Below, piece after piece: positions 58,660-64,000 of a stretch of DNA of 64,000 nucleotides; position 1 is the first letter of the stretch, and every line of letters starts with the position of its first letter. The translations under genes were made by a program, and so were the position numbers. The stretch is taken from contig JAQFVV010006272.1 in assembly GCA_028023455.1 (NCBI GenBank), forward strand, positions 4,443,127-4,507,126, given 5' to 3'. The notes under the pieces are model-generated. The model did no database searches and was not told the DNA's origin. It saw nothing but the letters and a program-made list of their open reading frames with translations. The DNA comes from Epiperipatus broadwayi. Taxonomy: Eukaryota; Onychophora; Udeonychophora; Euonychophora; Peripatidae.

Positions 58660-59519
58660 TACACCTGGGTCTCTTTTTATGCAGACTTATTTAACACGAT
58701 TTTGAAGTTACGCGATTTGTGTTTCACCGGAAGTCGATTTCCGATAATGCGCTATTACTTTAAATAATAAATTTCGCGCACTTACATTATATTGAAAGTA
58801 ATAGCACATTATTGGAATTCGACTTTCATCTTAGTAATTTCAATATTTTCAGTACTTTATAATAGTAAGATTTTATGCAATAATGAAATTAAAATCATGA
58901 TTTCCACATTTTATGTATACACATATTAAATTTTACAAGATTATAATGTAAATTTGTTCAAACATTGCGCGTGTTAATTTTGCATTTTAAATCACATTCT
59001 GTTTTTGCTTTTTAAAAAAGAACGTAATCAATTATTATTTTCTTATTAATGACACTAATCATTAACGTGCTCTTAAATTCCAACGAGAGCTAAATGGTTG
59101 TATGTCTGGATTTCGCGAGCTTCATAAACAATTAATAAAATCATCACCTCAAAGATTAATTACTATTTACATTGTCACCAGAAAATCATAATAATTAAAA
59201 CATGTATAAAAAATTGTAAATTACCTGCATAAAAATATATTATTTTGAATAAAATTAAATATTGTAGTTAAAAAAAGGTTGTCTTGTATCAATTTTTTTC
59301 AAATTTGAAATTTTTTATTAGTCATATTTTATTTCCTAATTTTTTTTTTGCGCAAATTTTAAAGTAATTTTACGTTGGTGCTTTGCTTTTATGCGAATTT
59401 TGAAAAATCACAGACCGCATCCCCCCTTTTTCATGTAAGTTACGTCTATTTTTGCATGATTTCATTTGCGAGTGTTTTCTGAGGAACCTATCTATCGCGT
59501 AAAACGAGACCCAGGTGTA
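58660..59519. mobile_element. pogo/Tigger-like MITE (856 bp, TA target duplication)
   Basis: Terminal inverted repeats CACCTGGGTCTCTTTTTATGC (from 58,662) and, inverted, CACCTGGGTCTCGTTTTACGC (ending 59,517), 19 of 21 identical, are flanked by TA on both sides. Subterminal motifs such as AAGTTACGCGAT and the TTACGCGATAG on the other end recall pogo/Tigger ends. There is no transposase frame, so it is non-autonomous. Inside, 58,731-58,763 pairs with 58,793-58,826 as an imperfect hairpin. CpG content is far above the surroundings. Confidence 0.78.
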
Positions 59520-61485
59520 TTTATTTAAAATATATGCATTGGAATAATATATTTTAAATTATTGTATTTTAAATCAAACAAATAAAAAAGGTCATTATTG
59601 TTTATTTAATTCTGATTTTAATAATTAAAAAAAAAAAAAACTACAACAAGCTTGTTTTCATATTATAATAGATAATATCAGTAATTATAAAATTCCCCTA
59701 TCTATTTTTAATTAGATTACGTAAGATTTGATAAACAAAAATATTATTTATATACATTGCTTGTAAATTTCTACAATCTGATTTTGTTTGAAGTATTAAG
59801 AAAATTTTTTAGATAAAATTAGGTTTTGATTAATGCAAATTGAAAAAAGTCAATGGATACTTTTAATTTCATATCAATGTTTTTTTTTTCCTTTTTGTAA
59901 TTATATAATGAATAAAACTGATTTCTTTTATTTTTAAAAAATAAATAATTAAATATTTTAAAAATAAATGGCACAATATATATATAAATGCACTCTAATT
60001 TAATAAAAATTACATGAAAAAATGTAATTTATAATAGAGTAGTTATTGTTCTAATAACATAAATATTTTTTTTTAATCAACATTGTTTACAATTATGATG
60101 AAGCATTTTCTATTGGAAAAAAATAAAAATTAATTTTAAAAATTGTATATTTTGGGTAATGCACACATTTTTTTTATTTATTTTTAGTGCACTTTTATTT
60201 TGTATGTAGCAAAAATTTATTTTTAATTATGTGCTGAATAAAATTTCTATTTTTTTTTTGTGAAGATTGTTTATGTTGATAATGAAAATCTTTTTTGGCT
60301 TCAGTATCAGAAATCTGATTATAGACTGCAGTATATTGATACTGAATAAAATTAGATAAAGTATATTTTCAATTTATTATAATTATACTTAGCTGTTTTA
60401 AATTTGTTTTAATTATGAATAAACCTTGCATAATATTTTTTTCTTGGATTAAACATCAAAATTTTATCTCGTGATGTGGCTTGCATTTATGACATCAGTA
60501 ATTTAGAATATCAATAAATTAAAAAAAAAATTGAATGTTTTCTAAATATCACTACAGTAAATACTTCATTGTTAATCAAAATAATGGGTACAAATTAATG
60601 ATAATCACCATAATCTTCAAATGCAGGAAAGCTATATTTATTTAAATTCTGTTAGATATGAAAAAATAATACAGTATCTTGCCTTTATTAAAAGTACATT
60701 TTTCATTATATTTTTAATTTTAACGGTCTTATTATGCTACTTTTGTTATCAGTTAACTAACTTTGTAATCCACTTGGTAGCACTAATTTTCTTTATACTT
60801 TCCTACCAATTGCTGCTTTTAATTTTTACAACTTCCAGTAATGTTCATCTTAATTAGTAATTTTGAAAATTATTATTAAAAATATTCAATAATAGTCAGT
60901 AAAAAAAATCTTAGGGTATTTAATAATATTAAATTTTTAATTTATTGTTTTTTAATTGTTAAATCAATTAAATATCTTTTTAATGAAATATTTAATAAAC
61001 ATTTAAATTAATATTTTTAGAATTTTAAAATAACTTTTGTTAACTTGCTTTCTATTTGTGATTCATTACAATTGTTTTGTAGGAAACTCATTATATACAG
61101 CTTACAAATATCTTGATATACTTAGCAAATGCTTGAAAAAAATGTCTTCTCTATTTATCTGCTTTGCTATGTAAACCTGACAAAAAAACTTTTCTATAAA
61201 ACTGCATGGTAGTAAACAGATAAAATAGTTTTCTAGAAAAATAAATAAATTAAAAGGTAGCTAATCTTTCTGGCTACAGTGGTGTACTTTTTTTCGATTT
61301 TAAAAGGCATAACAAGAAAATATAATAGACCAAAAGTTTTTTTTTTTTTTTTGGTATTTGGTAAGTCTAATCAAATTAGTTCTAAACCATGTGCATAAAG
61401 TATTTAATTATATGCACCAATACACAAATATATGTTTGATTGATTTTTTAGCAAACCTCAATTATGACATTCACCTTTCAATAAG
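59520..61485. other. AT-rich non-coding stretch
   Basis: No gene recognised. A 78-codon frame at 60,621-60,857 is almost all hydrophobic because of T-richness; I do not call it. Confidence 0.55.
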
Positions 61486-61648
61486 TACATAAATTACTAT
61501 TAAGCATCACATGATCACATTTCTTATACTAGCACATTAATTGTTGATAAACAGAGCAAAACTCTCCATACAGTATTGCCACCTGTGCTAAACAGAGTAA
61601 TCAATGGATGCCAGAAGGCTTGTGCATAAAATCCCTATCTAATGCCTA

Positions 61649-61715
61649 CTCATCCAATATCCCCAGACTAGTTTCTGGCTTGTGGCCTTCGTCAGTGAGG
61701 AGCTTTGGATCTGAG
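61649..61715 (-). ncRNA. Hammerhead ribozyme, type I (family 1), intact
   Basis: Minus strand. CTGACGA (N7 = C), stem II GGC/GCC closing CACAA, GAAA, stem III A-U, C-G closing TA, C17 in GTC. Stem I: TCCTCA/TGGGGA, loop AGC/TA, ATCCAA/TTGGAT, then CTC/GAG. Every invariant core position is present. One oddity, shared by every family 1 copy: positions 10.1 and 11.1 at the base of stem II are A and A instead of G-C. Confidence 0.87.
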
Positions 61716-62104
61716 AGCACTGCATCTAGATCTTAGGATCTAATGCAACCCTCTAGCAACCACCTTTTATCTCTATTTAACTACAAAACTATGAGAATGA
61801 AATTGAAAACATAAAAAATATTTTCAATCTAAGCTCAATAGCTTATATAGTCATATGGGTCTGAACTCAGTTCAGCACCCATACATTTTGGTGTCTTTGG
61901 CTCTTTTACAACCATAGCCACCACTATCCTATTAGGCAGGATTGGTGTTAAACCATTAAGCATCACATGATCACATTTCTTATACTAGCACATTAATTGT
62001 TGATAAACAGAGCAAAACTCTCCATACAGTATTGCCACCTGTGCTAAACAGAGTAATCAATGGATGCCAGAAGGCTTGTGCATAAAATCCCTATCTAATG
62101 CCTA

Positions 62105-62155
62105 CTCATCCAATATCCCCAGACTAGTTTCTGGCTTTGGCCTTCATCAGTGAGG
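62105..62155 (-). ncRNA. Hammerhead ribozyme truncated at the palindrome centre (family 1)
   Basis: Carries CTGATGA, GGC/GCC with a 4-nt loop, GAAACTAGTC and the downstream stem I strand. The upstream strand ends at TCCTCA, where the array inverts. Confidence 0.8.
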
Positions 62156-62367
62156 ATAGTGGTGGCTATGGTTGTAAAAGAGCCAAAGACACCAAAATGT
62201 ATGGGTGCTGAACTGAGTTCAGACCCATATGACTATATAAGCTATTGAGCTTAGATTGAAAATATTTTTTATGTTTTCAATTTCATTCTCATAGTTTTGT
62301 AGTTAAGTAGAGATAAAAAGTGGTTGCTAGAGGGTTGCATTAGATCCTAAGATCTAGATGCAGTGCT

Positions 62368-62434
62368 CTCAGATCCAAAGCTCCTCACTGACGAAGGCCA
62401 CAAGCCAGAAACTAGTCTGGGGATATTGCATGAG
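62368..62434 (+). ncRNA. Hammerhead ribozyme, type I (family 1)
   Basis: As at 61,649-61,715 but on the plus strand; one change (TTGCAT for TTGGAT) weakens the outer part of stem I. Core intact. Confidence 0.85.
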
Positions 62435-62823
62435 TAGGCATTAGATAGGGATTTTATGCACAAGCCTTCTGGCATCCATTGATTACTCTGTTTAGCACAG
62501 GTGGCAATACTGTATGGAGAGTTTTGCTCTGTTTATCAACAATTAATGTGCTAGTATAAGAAATGTGATCATGTGATGCTTAATGGTTTAACACCAATCC
62601 TGCCTAATAGGATAGTGGTGGCTATGGTTGTAAAAGAGCCAAAGACACCAAAATGTATGGGTGCTGAACTGAGTTCAGACCCATATGACTATATAAGCTA
62701 TTGAGCTTAGATTGAAAATATTTTTTATGTTTTCAATTTCATTCTCATAGTTTTGTAGTTAAGTAGAGATAAAAGGTGGTTGCTAGAGGGTTGCATTAGA
62801 TCCTAAGATCTAGATGCAGTGCT

Positions 62824-62890
62824 CTCAGATCCAAAGCTCCTCACTGACGAAGGCCACAAGCCAGAAACTAGTCTGGGAATATTGGATGAG
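62824..62890 (+). ncRNA. Hammerhead ribozyme, type I (family 1)
   Basis: Core intact; TGGGAA for TGGGGA creates one mismatch with TCCTCA in stem I. Exactly 456 bp downstream of the ribozyme at 62,368. Confidence 0.85.
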
Positions 62891-63002
62891 TAGGCATTAG
62901 ATAGGGATTTTATGCACAAGCCTTCTGGCATCCATTGATTACTCTGTTTAGCACAGGTGGCAATACTGTATGGAGAGTTTTGCTCTGTTTACATAAATTA
63001 CT

Positions 63003-64000
63003 GTTAATCATTTTTATTACACTAGAAATTATTACTTTTCATTTAGAGATAAACTTTAAATTTAATATCAAATATATCTATATTTTTATGTAGATTCATG
63101 ATAATCTTTTTAAATCATCATCTCCTTCCACTCACATTCATGGTTAAGAATTACTTCATGTTAAACTGTAAAAAAGATATCTAGAAAAATTACTGAGAGT
63201 TTATTAGTGAGGAAAAAATTTTTAAGCTTTACATCTAAGCAATTAAAGAACTTCCTATGTCAATTATATGCCAAAAATTGTACTTTTGTACTGTTGTTTT
63301 TACAATAGCAATAAGTATATATATATATTTAGTTGTTGCTATTATATGATAAATAATACAATATGTAAGACAAAAATTCATTAATATGAGCTTATTGAAG
63401 TTATATCAAGAACTGATAATGACACCACTTCTTCCCATCAAATGTTTGAAGAACAGGCAATCAGTTCAGTCAAATCAAGCTGCAAATACTTTTTTCTTCT
63501 ACTGTCCTCATTTCTAATGAACTGAAAGAAATTCAAGATAATTATTGACAATTGAATTCTAATATCAATATTTAACATATTCAAAACAGAAATAAATAGG
63601 TCCTAAATATCTTTTCATTAAGAAAACTTCCAATTTTATCCAATAAAAATTAGTGGCTTAGTTTGAAATATAACATGTTTATTTCTAGTTATGAATAAAA
63701 ATAAATCATGAATTATGTCAATAATTTTTTTATATAAATATTTGAAATAAATTTTATAAAATTATAGCAACTAGTAATTCTAAATATAATTATCAAATAA
63801 CTGGTAATAATAGAATCCTGTAAAATTGCATTCAGTAGCCATGGTCTTATATTTATAAAAATTAAATACCCAGTTGCAAATATTGGAGAAAAACATGGTT
63901 AATAGTTCCTAATTATACATTTAAATTAACCAAATACTTTCACTTAGATACAGTCCCATATAGCTCTTTAAGTACACACTGTTAATTATTTATCCCACCA
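63003..64000. other. AT-rich non-coding stretch to window end
   Basis: No gene recognised. (AT)n run at about 63,318-63,328. A Ser/Gln-containing open stretch near 63,415-63,500 (plus) lacks splice or start signals that I trust. Confidence 0.5.

Larger units (their letters stand above)
61486..63002. mobile_element. Hammerhead repeat family 1, palindromic retrozyme-like array with 13-bp target duplication
   Basis: TACATAAATTACT occurs at 61,486-61,498 and 62,990-63,002, immediately outside a 1.49-kb array. The left arm holds one complete unit plus a partial one in one orientation (ribozymes at 61,649 and 62,105, period 456 bp). At 62,155 the orientation flips, inside ribozyme stem I. The right arm holds nearly two units inverted (ribozymes at 62,368 and 62,824, again 456 bp). 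Arms are nearly identical over most of their length. The unit has no coding frame; each contains one hammerhead. This fits tandem retrozyme-like elements copied from a circular or multimeric RNA, here in an inverted dimer form. Confidence 0.85.

Noticed and set aside
60621-60857. 78-codon hydrophobic frame resembling a membrane protein
   Set aside because: Hydrophobicity follows from T-rich DNA; no start context, splice signals or family motif.
61486-63002. CRISPR-like or satellite array
   Set aside because: Units are 456 bp, inverted as well as direct, and contain hammerhead motifs; no short regular repeats with unique spacers.

Overview
This is an AT-rich (roughly three quarters A+T, CpG-poor) stretch of an invertebrate-type animal nuclear genome. 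It has no prokaryotic gene organisation. Nearly everything recognisable is a mobile element or its debris. The one confident host-gene piece is a 137-nt minus-strand exon at 10,060-10,196. It encodes the start of the ligand-binding domain of a nicotinic acetylcholine receptor-type (Cys-loop) subunit, with proper splice sites, so much of the window may be intron of that gene. I cannot name the species. An RTE family with (TGA)n tails, Penelope-like elements, a zinc-knuckle LINE and hammerhead-bearing repeats fit molluscs, arthropods (arachnids included) or cnidarians.

Layout. 1-1,310: Penelope-like element (PLE) copy A, cut by the window edge. 3,055-5,135: decayed RTE copy 1 (+). 5,936-6,805: inverted/tandem repeat with hammerhead-like cores. 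8,080-8,790 and 15,450-16,195: LINE C-terminal fragments. 10,060-10,196: receptor exon. 11,144-11,278: retroposed tRNA-like sequence. 12,660-14,430: RTE copy 2 with a 536-codon open reverse transcriptase. 17,490-25,050: a long repeat split by a complete 5.2-kb LINE; the uninterrupted copy of the same repeat lies at 36,045-38,125. 25,471-27,660: Ty3/gypsy remnant. 28,248-31,110: unique, less CpG-depleted region with promoter-like and poly(A)-like signals. 39,925-40,800: palindrome with a hammerhead-like core. 42,945-46,812: hammerhead palindrome split by full-length RTE copy 3. 47,494-49,390: PLE copy B. 50,695-51,170: LINE fragment. 53,405-55,343 and 56,830-56,928: RTE copies 4 and 5. 57,113-57,643 and 61,486-63,002: hammerhead arrays. 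58,660-59,519: pogo/Tigger-like MITE.

The most interesting system is a set of three repeat families (units about 400, 415 and 456 bp). Each unit carries a type I hammerhead ribozyme with a very short stem III. They are arranged as tandem units joined head to head into palindromes. The best array (61,486-63,002) has a 456-bp period in both arms and one 13-bp target-site duplication around the whole palindrome, so it probably entered as a single retroposition event. Hammerhead tandem repeats (retrozymes) are known in animals and have been tied to PLEs. Both PLE copies here also carry an inverted copy of their own 3' end joined head to head, which suggests that one integration machinery made both structures.

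Catalytic residues show which enzymes are dead: the RT box is FVDV in RTE copy 3, FIDN in the LINE and YIDI in PLE copy A. It is intact (FADD, YVDD) in RTE copy 2 and PLE copy B, which are truncated or frameshifted elsewhere. Boundaries of decayed elements are approximate, usually within 10-50 bp.
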